Assembly (NCBI GenBank): GCA_945882475.1
Contig: CAMCWJ010000007.1
Location: forward strand, 1-22,439
Source: Bifidobacterium breve
GTDB taxonomy: Bacteria; Actinomycetota; Actinomycetes; Mycobacteriales; Mycobacteriaceae
Length of the DNA: 22,439 bases
Direction of reading: 5' to 3'
The translations under genes were made by a program, and so were the position numbers. Positions 12,614 through 20,044 of the stretch are shown here, piece by piece; position 1 is the first letter of the stretch, and every line of letters begins with the position of its first letter. The notes beneath the pieces were generated by a model, which saw only the letters and a program-made list of their open reading frames with translations, was not told where the DNA came from and did no database searches.

Positions 12614-15498
12614 TACAGAACGAGGTTGACCAACCGGCCGGGCACCACGATGACCTTCTTGGGGGCGGCGCCGTCGAGGAAGGCGAGCACTTTCTCGTCG
12701 GCGAGGGCCGCGGCCTCAAGCGCGGGGCGGTCGGCGTCAGCGGCGACGGTGATCCGGCCCCGGACCTTGCCGTTGACCTGAACCGGGTATTCGACGGTGT
12801 CAGACACCAGATACGCCGGGTCGGCTACCGGGAACGGACCGCGCGCCAGCGAACCCTGGTGGCCCAACCGGCTCCAGAGTTCTTCGGCCAGGTGCGGAGC
12901 CAACGGAGCCACCATGAGCACCAGTGGCTCCAGAGCGCCGCGTGCGCTGATACCGGCCTTGGTCAGGTGGTTGGTGTACTCGATGAGCTTTGCCGCGGCG
13001 GTGTTGTCGCGCAGACAGGTGTAGTCCTCGCGAACACCGGCGATGGTGCGGTGTAACAGCCGCAGCGTTTCGTCGTCGATGTTGTCCTCGGAAACCCTTG
13101 TCTGGCCGGTGGTTTCGTCGACGATCAGCCGCCAGACCCGCTGCAGGAACCGGTGCGCCCCGATCACGTCCTTGGTCGCCCACGGCCGCGACGCCTCCAG
13201 CGGACCCATCGACATCTCATAAACCCGGAGGGTGTCGGCTCCATAGCCGTCGCAGATCTCGTCTGGAGAGATTGAGTTCTTCAGGCTCTTGCCGATCTTG
13301 CCGAACTCCTGGAACACCTCGATCTCGCCGTCGGGTCCGGGGAGGAAGAACCCGCCGTCTCGCTCGATGACCTCGGCGGCGGGCACATAGGAGCCACGAG
13401 AATCGGTGTAGGCGAAGGCCTGAATGTAGCCCTGGTTGACCAGGCGGCGGTAAGGCTCCCGGGAGCTCACATGGCCGAGGTCAAAGAGCACCTTGTGCCA
13501 GAACCGCGAGTACAGCAGGTGCAGGACGGCGTGCTCGACGCCGCCGACGTAGAGATCGACACCGCCCGGGTCGCCCGCCCCGTGCTCGGCCGGGCGCGGG
13601 CCCATCCAGTAGGCCTCGTTGACCTTGTCGCACAGCTCCTCCGAGTTGTGCGGGTCGGCGTAGCGCAACTCGTACCAGGAGCTGCCCGCCCACTGCGGCA
13701 TCACGTTGGTGTCGCGGGTGTAGGGCCGCAGGCCGTCACCGAGATCGAGTTCGACCGTGACCCAGTCGCCGGCCTTGTTCAGCGGCGGCGACGGCTCGCT
13801 GTCCGGGTCGTCGGCGTCAAAGGACACCGGTGCGTAGTCCTCGATCTCGGGCAGTTCCACCGGCAGCATCGAGTCAGGCAGCGGATACGCCCGCCCGTCG
13901 GAGTCGTACACGATGGGAAACGGCTCGCCCCAATACCGTTGCCGGGCGAACAGCCAATCCCGCAACTTGTACTCGACCCTGCCACGGCCGCGGCCGTCGG
14001 CCTCCAGCCGCGCGGTGATCGCCTCCTTGGCGTCGGCGACGGTGAGGCCATCGAGGTAGCCCGAGTTCACCAGTGCACCATCTCCGGTGTGCGCCTCCTG
14101 GGCAAGGTCGCCGCCGGCGATCACTGCCCTGATGGGCAGGCCGAACTCGGTGGCGAACTCCCAGTCTCGCTGATCGTGTCCGGGGACGGCCATGATGGCG
14201 CCGGTGCCGTAGCCGATCAGCACGTAGTCGGCGACGAAGATCGGAATCCGTTGTCCATCAGCCGGATTGGTGGCATGGGTTCCGAGGAAAACCCCGGTCT
14301 TGGTCTTGTTCTCCTGACGCTCCAGATCCGATTTGGCGGCGATCGCGCGGCGGTACGCCGCGACCGCCTCGGCCGGGTCGGCCGCGCCGGCCGTCCAGCG
14401 CGGATCCACGCCGTCGGGCCATTGCGCTGCGGTGAGCCGGTCGACGAGTTCGTGTTCGGGGGCCAGCACCAGATAGGTCGCGCCGAACAGGGTGTCCGGG
14501 CGGGTGGTGAACACCTCGATGTCGCTATCGCCCGCGCCGAAGCGCACCTGGGCTCCGGTGGATCGCCCGATCCAGTTGCGCTGCATGGCCTTGACCTTCT
14601 CCGGCCAGTCCAGCGCATCGAGATCCTCAAGCAACCGGTCGGAGTAGGCGGTGATACGCATCATCCACTGCCGCAGCCGTTTCCGGAACACCGGAAAGTT
14701 GCCGCGTTCGCTGCGGCCGTCGGCGGTGACCTCCTCGTTGGCCAGCACGGTGCCCAGTCCGGGGCACCAGTTCACCAGCGAGTCGGCCCGGTAGACGAGT
14801 CGATGGCCGTCGACAACATCCGCGCGCTCGCCGACATCCAACGCCGCCCAGACCCGGCCATCGTCGAGAGTTCTTGCCCCGGATTCGAATTCGGCGACGA
14901 GATCGCTGATCGGACGCGCCTTGTTCTGTGCCGAATCGAACCAGGCATTGTTGATCTGCAGAAAGATCCACTGCGTCCACTTGTAGTAGTCGACATCAGT
15001 GGTGGAGAAGCTTCGGCGCTGGTCATGGCCGAGTCCGAGGCGGCCCAACTGGCGACGGAAGTTGGCGATGTTTGCCTCGGTACGGATCCGCGGGTGGGTT
15101 CCGGTCTGGACTGCGTACTGCTCGGCGGGCAAGCCGAATGAATCGAACCCCAACGCGTGCAGGACGTTACGCCCCGTCATGCGGAAGTACCGGGCATAGA
15201 CGTCGGTGGCGATGTAGCCCAGCGGATGCCCGACGTGCAGGCCTTCGCCGGACGGGTAGGGAAACATGTCCTGGACGAACATCTTGTCCTCGGGCACGGC
15301 CGAGCCGTCGGACGGGGCGAGCGAACCGACCGGGTTGGGAACGTTGAATGTCCCCCACCGCTGCCAGTTGTCCTGCCACTGCGCCTCGATACGCGCGGCG
15401 AGTTCCGCGGTGTAGCGGTGCCTCGGCGCGTCGGTGTCGGCCTCTGACTCGCCGGCCGACCCGGTGCCGTGGGGTGTGGCGCTCGGCGATTCGGTCAC
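12613..15498 (-). CDS. leuS: Leucyl-tRNA synthetase
   Basis: A 961-residue class Ia synthetase that charges tRNA-Leu; the length fits actinobacterial LeuRS. Features are FPYPSGEGLHVGHPLGY with the HIGH-type HVGH at 88-91, a CP1 editing domain with VFTTRPDTLFGATYLVLAPEH and the GTGAIMAVPGHDQRDWEFA pocket, and YVGGVEHAVLHLLYSRFW. The KMSKS-type loop is KIGKS, Lys734-Ser738, followed by LKNSISPDEI. The C-terminal anticodon and tRNA-binding part ends in VNGKVRGRI and VPGRLVNLVL. The GTG start at 15498 lies 6 bases after TACCCT and gives MTESPSATPHG. The first 40 residues are a low-complexity extension before HRYTAELAARIE. The open frame continues upstream but without homology. The gene is divergent from mtc28 and convergent with the SDR gene. 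Confidence 0.97.
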   Translation of the reverse strand: MTESPSATPHGTGSAGESEADTDAPRHRYTAELAARIEAQWQDNWQRWGTFNVPNPVGSLAPSDGSAVPEDKMFVQDMFPYPSGEGLHVGHPLGYIATDVYARYFRMTGRNVLHALGFDSFGLPAEQYAVQTGTHPRIRTEANIANFRRQLGRLGLGHDQRRSFSTTDVDYYKWTQWIFLQINNAWFDSAQNKARPISDLVAEFESGARTLDDGRVWAALDVGERADVVDGHRLVYRADSLVNWCPGLGTVLANEEVTADGRSERGNFPVFRKRLRQWMMRITAYSDRLLEDLDALDWPEKVKAMQRNWIGRSTGAQVRFGAGDSDIEVFTTRPDTLFGATYLVLAPEHELVDRLTAAQWPDGVDPRWTAGAADPAEAVAAYRRAIAAKSDLERQENKTKTGVFLGTHATNPADGQRIPIFVADYVLIGYGTGAIMAVPGHDQRDWEFATEFGLPIRAVIAGGDLAQEAHTGDGALVNSGYLDGLTVADAKEAITARLEADGRGRGRVEYKLRDWLFARQRYWGEPFPIVYDSDGRAYPLPDSMLPVELPEIEDYAPVSFDADDPDSEPSPPLNKAGDWVTVELDLGDGLRPYTRDTNVMPQWAGSSWYELRYADPHNSEELCDKVNEAYWMGPRPAEHGAGDPGGVDLYVGGVEHAVLHLLYSRFWHKVLFDLGHVSSREPYRRLVNQGYIQAFAYTDSRGSYVPAAEVIERDGGFFLPGPDGEIEVFQEFGKIGKSLKNSISPDEICDGYGADTLRVYEMSMGPLEASRPWATKDVIGAHRFLQRVWRLIVDETTGQTRVSEDNIDDETLRLLHRTIAGVREDYTCLRDNTAAAKLIEYTNHLTKAGISARGALEPLVLMVAPLAPHLAEELWSRLGHQGSLARGPFPVADPAYLVSDTVEYPVQVNGKVRGRITVAADADRPALEAAALADEKVLAFLDGAAPKKVIVVPGRLVNLVL

Positions 15499-15510
15499 GC
15501 GGTAAGGGTA
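15499..15510 (-). promoter_or_regulatory. Leaderless promoter -10 of leuS
   Basis: On the minus strand TACCCT (plus-strand 15505-15510) is followed by 6 bases and the GTG at 15498. No Shine-Dalgarno is visible. This leaves no leader for a T-box or attenuator on leuS. Confidence 0.6.
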
Positions 15511-15537
15511 TCGGTGTGACGCCGGGACGTCGGTGTG

Positions 15538-15588
15538 CCGGGTGAGACACCGGTCCGGGTGAGACAGCGGCCCGGGGGAGACAACGGC
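15538..15588 (+). repeat. Three 17-bp tandem repeats in the leuS/mtc28 divergent spacer
   Basis: Consecutive units at 15538-15554, 15555-15571 and 15572-15588 follow CCGGGTGAGACANCGGY; the third has GGGGG for GGGTG. The next bases (CCGG) begin a fourth unit that decays. The array starts 40 bases upstream of the leuS start and ends 139 bases before mtc28. The fixed spacing suggests a protein-binding array, but simple slippage is not excluded. Confidence 0.85.
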
Positions 15589-15712
15589 CCGGTATCGGTT
15601 GCGTTGCAGGGCGGTCAGGGGTTGATTCCAGGTCGGTTCCGGAGGCCGCTGCGGGTCGTCGTGCTGATTACAGTCGAATGCATCCAGCGGCCCCCAGCGG
15701 GCCCAACCGTGG

Positions 15713-15719
15713 AAAAGGA
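15713..15719 (+). promoter_or_regulatory. Ribosome binding site of mtc28
   Basis: AAAAGGA lies 8 bases before the ATG at 15728 and fixes that start. A possible -10, TACAGT, is at 15669-15674; no convincing -35 is seen. Confidence 0.55.
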
Positions 15720-15727
15720 CATCAGCG

Positions 15728-16834
15728 ATGAGCAGGCGTGGCCGAAATTGGCGAGTAGTGGTTGGTGGGATCGCCGCCGGCTCGGCGGTTCTGGTCGGAT
15801 TCACCGGGACCAGTGCGTCGGCCGATCCTGATCCGGCCGTGCCGGCGGTGCCGGCCCCGGTGACGGTGACCCAGACGGTGACCGTCACTCCAACGCCCGT
15901 TGCGGCGCCGGCAACCGACGTGGCGGCCGCTGCCGCGGCTACCCCCGCTGCCGCACCGGCTGCGACACCCGCCGTTGCCGCACCGGTTGCGACACCCGCC
16001 GCACCGGCGGAACCCGTCGCCGCGACCGTCGCCCCGCTGCCCCCCGCAACGTCGGGAACCCTCGACGACTTTCTGAAGGAGAAGAACGTCGTTGCCGAGC
16101 CGCAGAAGGCGGCCGGCTTCACCGCGTTGAACATCGTGCTCCCGCTGCCCCCGGGCTGGCGGGTGGTGCCCGACCCGAACGTGCCGAATGCGTTCTCGGT
16201 GATCGCCGACCGCCAAGGTGGCGACGCCCTCTACACCCCGAACGCCCAGCTGATGGTCTACAAGCTCGTCGGGGATTTCGATCCGCGGGAAGCGATCAGC
16301 CACGGCTTCGTTGACAGCCAGAAGCTGCCCGTGTGGCAGTCGACCGACGCCTCGATGGCGCAATTCGGTGGCTTTGATTCGTCGATCATCGAGGGCACCT
16401 ACCGCGAGAACGACCAGACTCTCAACACGTCTCGTCGGCACGTCATCGCGCAGGCCGGCCCCGATCGCTACCTGCTGTCGCTGTTCGTGACGACGGCGGC
16501 GAATCAGGTGGTCGCCACCTCCGGCGCCACCGACGCGATCGTCAACGGGTTCCGGGTCAGTGTCCCCACGCCCGCCGGTGAAGCACCTGAGCCCGCAGCG
16601 TCGGATCCCACACCGGCCCCCGCCGACCCGGCAGTCGCGGCACCGGCAGTCGCGGCACCGGCAGTCGCCGACCCAGCAGTCGCGGCACCGGCAGTCGTCG
16701 CATCACCCGCTACCGCGGCGGCGGCACCCGCTGCAGCAGCACCCGCGGCGACACCACCGGCCGCGACACCCGCGGCTGCAACACCCGCGGCAACAACCGC
16801 GGCAACACCGGCGCCCGCAACACCCGCCGCCTAA
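15728..16834 (+). CDS. mtc28: Alanine/proline-rich secreted antigen with LpqN domain (Mtc28-type)
   Basis: A 368-residue exported protein like the M. tuberculosis proline-rich 28-kDa antigen Rv0040c. A Sec signal peptide has a basic start (MSRRGRNWR), a hydrophobic core and cleavage after ASA at residue 32. There is no lipobox, so it should be released rather than lipidated. Residues about 33-110 are an Ala/Pro/Val/Thr spacer. About 125-285 is the LpqN-like globular domain (NIVLPLPPGWRVVPDPN, AQLMVYKLVGDFDPREAI, HVIAQAGPDRYLLSLFV, NGFRVSVP). The last 85 residues are a low-complexity APA tail containing five 15-bp repeats. The tail is longer than I recall for M. tuberculosis. Apa-like tails are often O-mannosylated and could be here (inference). 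The LpqN family has been linked to envelope biogenesis; the exact role is unknown. Confidence 0.88.
   Translation: MSRRGRNWRVVVGGIAAGSAVLVGFTGTSASADPDPAVPAVPAPVTVTQTVTVTPTPVAAPATDVAAAAAATPAAAPAATPAVAAPVATPAAPAEPVAATVAPLPPATSGTLDDFLKEKNVVAEPQKAAGFTALNIVLPLPPGWRVVPDPNVPNAFSVIADRQGGDALYTPNAQLMVYKLVGDFDPREAISHGFVDSQKLPVWQSTDASMAQFGGFDSSIIEGTYRENDQTLNTSRRHVIAQAGPDRYLLSLFVTTAANQVVATSGATDAIVNGFRVSVPTPAGEAPEPAASDPTPAPADPAVAAPAVAAPAVADPAVAAPAVVASPATAAAAPAAAAPAATPPAATPAAATPAATTAATPAPATPAA
15949..16001 (+). repeat. 27-bp duplicated segment in the mtc28 N-terminal spacer
   Basis: A 27-base unit starting TGCCGCACCGG (15949-15975) recurs at 15976-16001, one base short of full length, with one C/T difference. 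It encodes repeated AAPAATPAV-type sequence in the disordered linker. Confidence 0.75.
16631..16705 (+). repeat. Five 15-bp repeats in the mtc28 C-terminal tail
   Basis: GCAGTCGCGGCACCG occurs at 16631, 16646 and 16676 exactly. The units at 16661 (GCAGTCGCCGACCCA) and 16691 (GCAGTCGTCGCATCA) are diverged. Each unit adds the pentapeptide AVAAP or a variant without changing frame, so copy number could vary between strains. Confidence 0.9.
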
Positions 16835-16864
16835 GGCCGGACGGTCCCAACCGACGGCGGCTCG

Positions 16865-16877
16865 TAAGGTGAACGGC
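16865..16877 (+). promoter_or_regulatory. Leaderless promoter -10 of the Rv0039c-type gene
   Basis: TAAGGT (16865-16870) is followed by 7 bases and the ATG at 16878. This separates the gene's expression from the mtc28 gene 43 bases upstream. Confidence 0.6.
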
Positions 16878-17255
16878 ATGGTTGTTGGTGCCCTGCTCAG
16901 CCTCGGCCTGGCCGTCCTGGTGGGCGGCACGGGGCTGCGGACGCTTCGGCGTGGGCCCGGAACCGACATCACCGGTCAGGTCCAGCGCCTCATCGCACCC
17001 ACCCAGATCGCCGCAGCGGTGATGCTCGCGGCGGGCGGGATCGTCGCACTGGCGGCACCGGCCGGCATCGGTCTGGTCGGGTTGATCGTCGGTGCGCTCG
17101 GGGCAATCGGCACCATCGGCGCCGGATCCTGGCAGGGCGCGCGCTACGCGGCGCGGCAGCAGGCCGGCGCGGGCGGTTGCGGATCGGATGCCGGCTGCGC
17201 CGGATGCAGCCAACTCTGTGAGTCGACCGGCGCGCCCGCCGACCCAGCAGACTAA
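16878..17255 (+). CDS. Small membrane protein with Cys-rich tail (Rv0039c-type)
   Basis: A 125-residue protein with three likely membrane helices: about 2-20 (VVGALLSLGLAVLVGGTGL), 42-60 (IAAAVMLAAGGIVALA) and 63-83 (GLVGLIVGALGAIGTIGAG). A conserved-looking loop GQVQRLIAPTQ lies between the first two. The C-terminal 25 residues hold four Cys as CX5CX2CX3C (Cys101, 107, 110, 114), which could bind a metal or form disulfides depending on topology. Function is unknown. The chosen ATG is directly behind a TANNNT at 7 bases; the open frame extends upstream into mtc28 but that part is low-complexity shadow. The gene converges with yqgE, 11 bases from its stop. Confidence 0.8.
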   Translation: MVVGALLSLGLAVLVGGTGLRTLRRGPGTDITGQVQRLIAPTQIAAAVMLAAGGIVALAAPAGIGLVGLIVGALGAIGTIGAGSWQGARYAARQQAGAGGCGSDAGCAGCSQLCESTGAPADPAD

Positions 17256-17276
17256 TTGCGGGGGGACTAGTTGCGG
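17251..17276 (+). repeat. 11-bp direct repeat carrying both convergent stop codons
   Basis: ACTAATTGCGG (17251-17261) and ACTAGTTGCGG (17266-17276) differ at one base and are 15 bases apart. The first contains the TAA of the Rv0039c-type gene; the second contains the complement of the yqgE TAG. Confidence 0.75.
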
Positions 17277-17872
17277 CTCAACTCGATCGGATGCGTCGCG
17301 ATCAATGCCAGCGGCAACGGCTGGCGCCGCAACACCCGCGACCACAGATCGACCCGCGGCTCGACCAAAACGTCGGATGGCAAGGCCGACAGCACAATCC
17401 AGTCGGTGCGCTCGATCTCGCCCTCAAGTTGACCGATGGTCCAGCCTGAATAGCCCGCGAAGATCCGGAGGCCTTCGACTGCGGCGGAGATGGTTTCCGG
17501 ATCGGCGTCGAGGTCGATCATCACGATCCGGCCCGAGACGTGGCGTAGGCCGGTTAGGCCCTCGGGATCGACGCCGACCCGAAGCGTTCCCAGGCACAGT
17601 GCGGCATCCCGCTTCACCGGTCCGCCGACGAACATCGTCTTGGGCTTGGTCGCGAGGTCGGCCCACTGCGGCAACACGTTGTAGACGGCGGTCTCGCTGG
17701 GACGGTTAAGTACGACGCCCAGTGTTCCGCCGTCGTTGTGCTCGACCACGTAGATGACACTGCGCCGAAACGTCGGCTCGAGCAGATCGGTGTTGGCCAG
17801 CAGCAGGGTCCCCGGACGCACCCGGTCCGCCGCGGGCACGGCGAATTCCTCGGGGTCTTGCGGCTGGCCCAT
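17267..17872 (-). CDS. YqgE/AlgH (UPF0301) family protein (Rv0038-type)
   Basis: A 201-residue cytoplasmic protein of the YqgE/AlgH family, whose biochemical role is still not settled. Diagnostic stretches are RPGTLLLANTDLLEPTFRRSVIYVVEHNDGGTLGVVLNRPSE, then FVGGPVKRDAALCLG, then FAGYSGWTIGQLEGEIERTDWIVLSA. The C-terminus, RVLRRQPLPLALIATHP, closely follows the mycobacterial relatives. ATG 17872 is the only reasonable start; the hexamer CATGAT lies 6 bases upstream, one mismatch from TANNNT, so it may be a weak leaderless promoter. It is divergent from the MFS gene over 70 bases and convergent with the Cys-tailed membrane protein. Confidence 0.93.
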   Translation of the reverse strand: MGQPQDPEEFAVPAADRVRPGTLLLANTDLLEPTFRRSVIYVVEHNDGGTLGVVLNRPSETAVYNVLPQWADLATKPKTMFVGGPVKRDAALCLGTLRVGVDPEGLTGLRHVSGRIVMIDLDADPETISAAVEGLRIFAGYSGWTIGQLEGEIERTDWIVLSALPSDVLVEPRVDLWSRVLRRQPLPLALIATHPIELSRN

Positions 17873-17929
17873 CAGACCATCATGGCATGGGCTCCGACGT
17901 CGGGCCGGAACGCGACCGGACCGGGTTTG

Positions 17930-17942
17930 TACTGTGGGTCAA
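17930..17942 (+). promoter_or_regulatory. Leaderless promoter -10 of the MFS gene
   Basis: TACTGT (17930-17935) is followed by 7 bases and the GTG at 17943. No Shine-Dalgarno is present before that GTG. Confidence 0.6.
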
Positions 17943-19223
17943 GTGGTCCCCACCCCCGCATTCGCCGCGCTCAGGCAGACGCTAGGGGACCTACCCGACT
18001 TCGCGCGTCTGCTGCGACTGCGGTCGGCAACCCAGTTCGGGGACGGCCTTTTTCAAGCCGGGCTGGCCGGTGGGTTGCTGTTCAATCCGGAACGGGCGGC
18101 ATCGCCGTGGGCGATCGCCGGGGCCTTCACCGTTCTTTTCCTGCCGTATTCGGTGCTGGGCCCGTTCGCCGGAGCGCTGCTGGACCGCTGGGACCGTCGG
18201 GCGGTGCTGATCGGGGCACAGGCTGCCCGGCTGGTGCTTGTTCTGGGTGTCGCCGCGCTGCTGGCCGTCGGAGCGCGCGACCTCTTCGTGCTGTGCGCGG
18301 CGTTGGTAGTCAACGGCTTTGGCCGGTTCGTCACATCGGGGTTGTCGGCCGCCCTGCCGGATGTGGTGCCGCGCCCACAGGTGGTCGCGATGAACGCGGT
18401 CGCGACCGCCACCGGTGCAGTGGCGGCATTCCTGGGCGCGAACTTCATGCTGCTGCCGAGGTGGCTGTTCGGATCCGGGGATGCCGCCGCTGCCACCGTC
18501 ATCGCTCTGGTGTCCATCCCCACCGCGCTCGCGCTGATGTTCGCGCTCCGCTTCCGGCCGCACGTCCTGGGACCCGATTACGGCGCCGTAACTGGTTCGC
18601 CGATTCGAGCGGTGGTGACCGGCTGGGCAGACGGGGTGCGCACGGTACGGGCGACACCGTCGGTGGCCGCGACGCTGGCCGGGTTGGCCGCTCACCGAAT
18701 GGTGTTCGGTATCAACACAATGCTGGTTCTGGTGTTAGTTCGCCACACCGGCGCAGAAGGCATCGCCGGACTGGGAGCCGCAGTGGTGTTCGTCGCCGCC
18801 GCGGGTCTGGGTGCGTTTCTGGCCAACGCGATCGCACCCGCGGCCATGCGGCGCTGGGGCCGGTCCACCACCGCGAACGCAGCGCTCCTCAGCGCGGCGG
18901 CGATCCAGATGCTCGGCGCCAGTCTGCAACTGGCATTGATGGTGGTCTGCGGGTTCCTCCTGGGCCTGGCCGGCCAGTTGGTCAAACTCTGCGCCGACGC
19001 GGCCATGCAGATCGACGTTCCGGATCCGTTACGTGGCCGGGTGTTCGCGGTCCAGGACGCCCTGTTCTGGTTGGCGTTCCTTGTCGCGGTCGCCGCGTCG
19101 GCGGCGGTGATCGCCCCCGATGGGCACTCCCCGGCGCTGGCCCTGGCCGGCTCAGCTGTCTACCTGGCCGGGTTCGCGGTACACGCCCTGATTGCCCGCC
19201 GGCGCTCGGCGGCCGCGGGTTAG
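17943..19223 (+). CDS. MFS transporter (Rv0037c-type)
   Basis: A 426-residue inner-membrane protein of the major facilitator superfamily, with about 10-12 hydrophobic helices. The loop after helix 2 reads GALLDRWDRRAVLIG, a form of MFS motif A (G...DR..RR). A large hydrophilic central loop (RPHVLGPDYGAVTGSPIRAVVTGWADGVRTVRA) separates the two halves. The layout resembles the drug or macrolide exporter-like branch, but the substrate cannot be read from the sequence. GTG 17943 gives MVPTPAFAALRQTLGDLPDFARLLRLRS and lies 7 bases after TACTGT; longer in-frame starts run into the divergent yqgE gene and would add unrelated residues. The next gene follows after 40 bases with its own promoter. Confidence 0.92.
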   Translation: MVPTPAFAALRQTLGDLPDFARLLRLRSATQFGDGLFQAGLAGGLLFNPERAASPWAIAGAFTVLFLPYSVLGPFAGALLDRWDRRAVLIGAQAARLVLVLGVAALLAVGARDLFVLCAALVVNGFGRFVTSGLSAALPDVVPRPQVVAMNAVATATGAVAAFLGANFMLLPRWLFGSGDAAAATVIALVSIPTALALMFALRFRPHVLGPDYGAVTGSPIRAVVTGWADGVRTVRATPSVAATLAGLAAHRMVFGINTMLVLVLVRHTGAEGIAGLGAAVVFVAAAGLGAFLANAIAPAAMRRWGRSTTANAALLSAAAIQMLGASLQLALMVVCGFLLGLAGQLVKLCADAAMQIDVPDPLRGRVFAVQDALFWLAFLVAVAASAAVIAPDGHSPALALAGSAVYLAGFAVHALIARRRSAAAG

Positions 19224-19250
19224 GCACTCTGAGCCCGCCGGCCCGCGAAC

Positions 19251-19263
19251 TAGGCTGGGCCGC
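19251..19263 (+). promoter_or_regulatory. Leaderless promoter -10 of the Rv0036c-type gene
   Basis: TAGGCT (19251-19256) is followed by 7 bases and the ATG at 19264. The same hexamer TAGGCT is used at pcnA. Confidence 0.6.
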
Positions 19264-20037
19264 ATGGCCGTTGCCGACCCGATCGTCGAAGATCTCCGCG
19301 CGGAGAGCGAAGCCCTCGACGCGCTGATCGATCCGCTTCCCGAGAACCGCTGGACATTGCCCACACCGGCGCCCGGGTGGACCATTGCCCACCAGGTGGC
19401 GCACCTGCTGTGGACCGACCGGGTGGCGTTGACGTCCATCACCGACGAGGCCGCCTTCGCCGAACTCGTCGCCTCCGCGCAGGCCCGTATCAACACCTTC
19501 GTCGATGAGGCCGCCGAGGAATTGGCCGCCGCCCCGCCGGATCGACTGCTGAGCCAGTGGCGCAGTACCCGGTCGCGATTGCACGAGGCGCTGCGCACCG
19601 TGCCCGACGATCGGAAACTGGCGTGGTTCGGGCCGCCGATGAGCGCGGCGTCGATGGCGACCGCCCGCCTGATGGAGACCTGGGCGCACGGACTCGACGT
19701 GGCCGATGCGCTCGGGGTCGCGGTACCGCCGTCGCCGCGGCTGAAGTCGGTCGCTCACATCGGTGTGCGCACCCGCGACTTCGCGTTCACGGTGCACGGC
19801 CTGACCCCGCCTTCCGAGCCGTTCCGGGTGGAGTTGGCCGCGCCCGACGGCAGCATGTGGGCGTGGGGACCCGCCGATGCCGCCCAGCGGGTCAGCGGTT
19901 CGGCACTGGACTTCTGCTACCTGGTGACCCAGCGTCGGCCCCGCGCGGCCCTGGACCTGGTTGCCGAAGGTCCGCAGGCGGACACCTGGCTGGGAATAGC
20001 CCAGGCCTTCGCGGGACCACCCGGACCGGGCCGCTGA
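19264..20037 (+). CDS. DinB-like / maleylpyruvate isomerase-family metal-binding protein (Rv0036c-type)
   Basis: A 257-residue cytoplasmic protein, the same length as the M. tuberculosis relative. The N-terminal half is a four-helix DinB-like fold of the mycothiol-dependent maleylpyruvate isomerase type. WTIAHQVAHLLWTDRVAL contains His43 and His47, and METWAHGLDVADAL contains His142 and Asp145; these are candidate metal ligands. The C-terminal half (GLTPPSEPFRVELAAPDGSMWAWGP...VSGSALDFCYLVTQRR) is an SCP2-like extension seen in this family. Members use mycothiol or act as S-transferases, so a mycothiol-dependent transfer is a fair guess but unproven. The ATG is 7 bases after TAGGCT. It converges on the acidic-repeat gene with 7 bases between stops. 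Confidence 0.88.
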   Translation: MAVADPIVEDLRAESEALDALIDPLPENRWTLPTPAPGWTIAHQVAHLLWTDRVALTSITDEAAFAELVASAQARINTFVDEAAEELAAAPPDRLLSQWRSTRSRLHEALRTVPDDRKLAWFGPPMSAASMATARLMETWAHGLDVADALGVAVPPSPRLKSVAHIGVRTRDFAFTVHGLTPPSEPFRVELAAPDGSMWAWGPADAAQRVSGSALDFCYLVTQRRPRAALDLVAEGPQADTWLGIAQAFAGPPGPGR

Positions 20038-20044
20038 GCAGGCG

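Noticed and set aside
13471..15141. Long plus-strand open frame (556 codons) opposite leuS
   Set aside because: It is fully antisense to the conserved leuS gene. Its translation is rich in Arg/Gly/Val/His as expected from the opposite strand of GC-rich codons, with no domain.
15499..15727. T-box or attenuator leader for leuS
   Set aside because: The leuS promoter appears to leave no leader, and no T-box core or leucine-codon leader peptide is visible on that strand.
15499..16134. Upstream extension of the leuS reading frame to 16134
   Set aside because: The extra 212 codons are antisense to mtc28 and simple Ala/Gly/Thr/Val sequence. LeuRS length and a promoter hexamer support the GTG at 15498.
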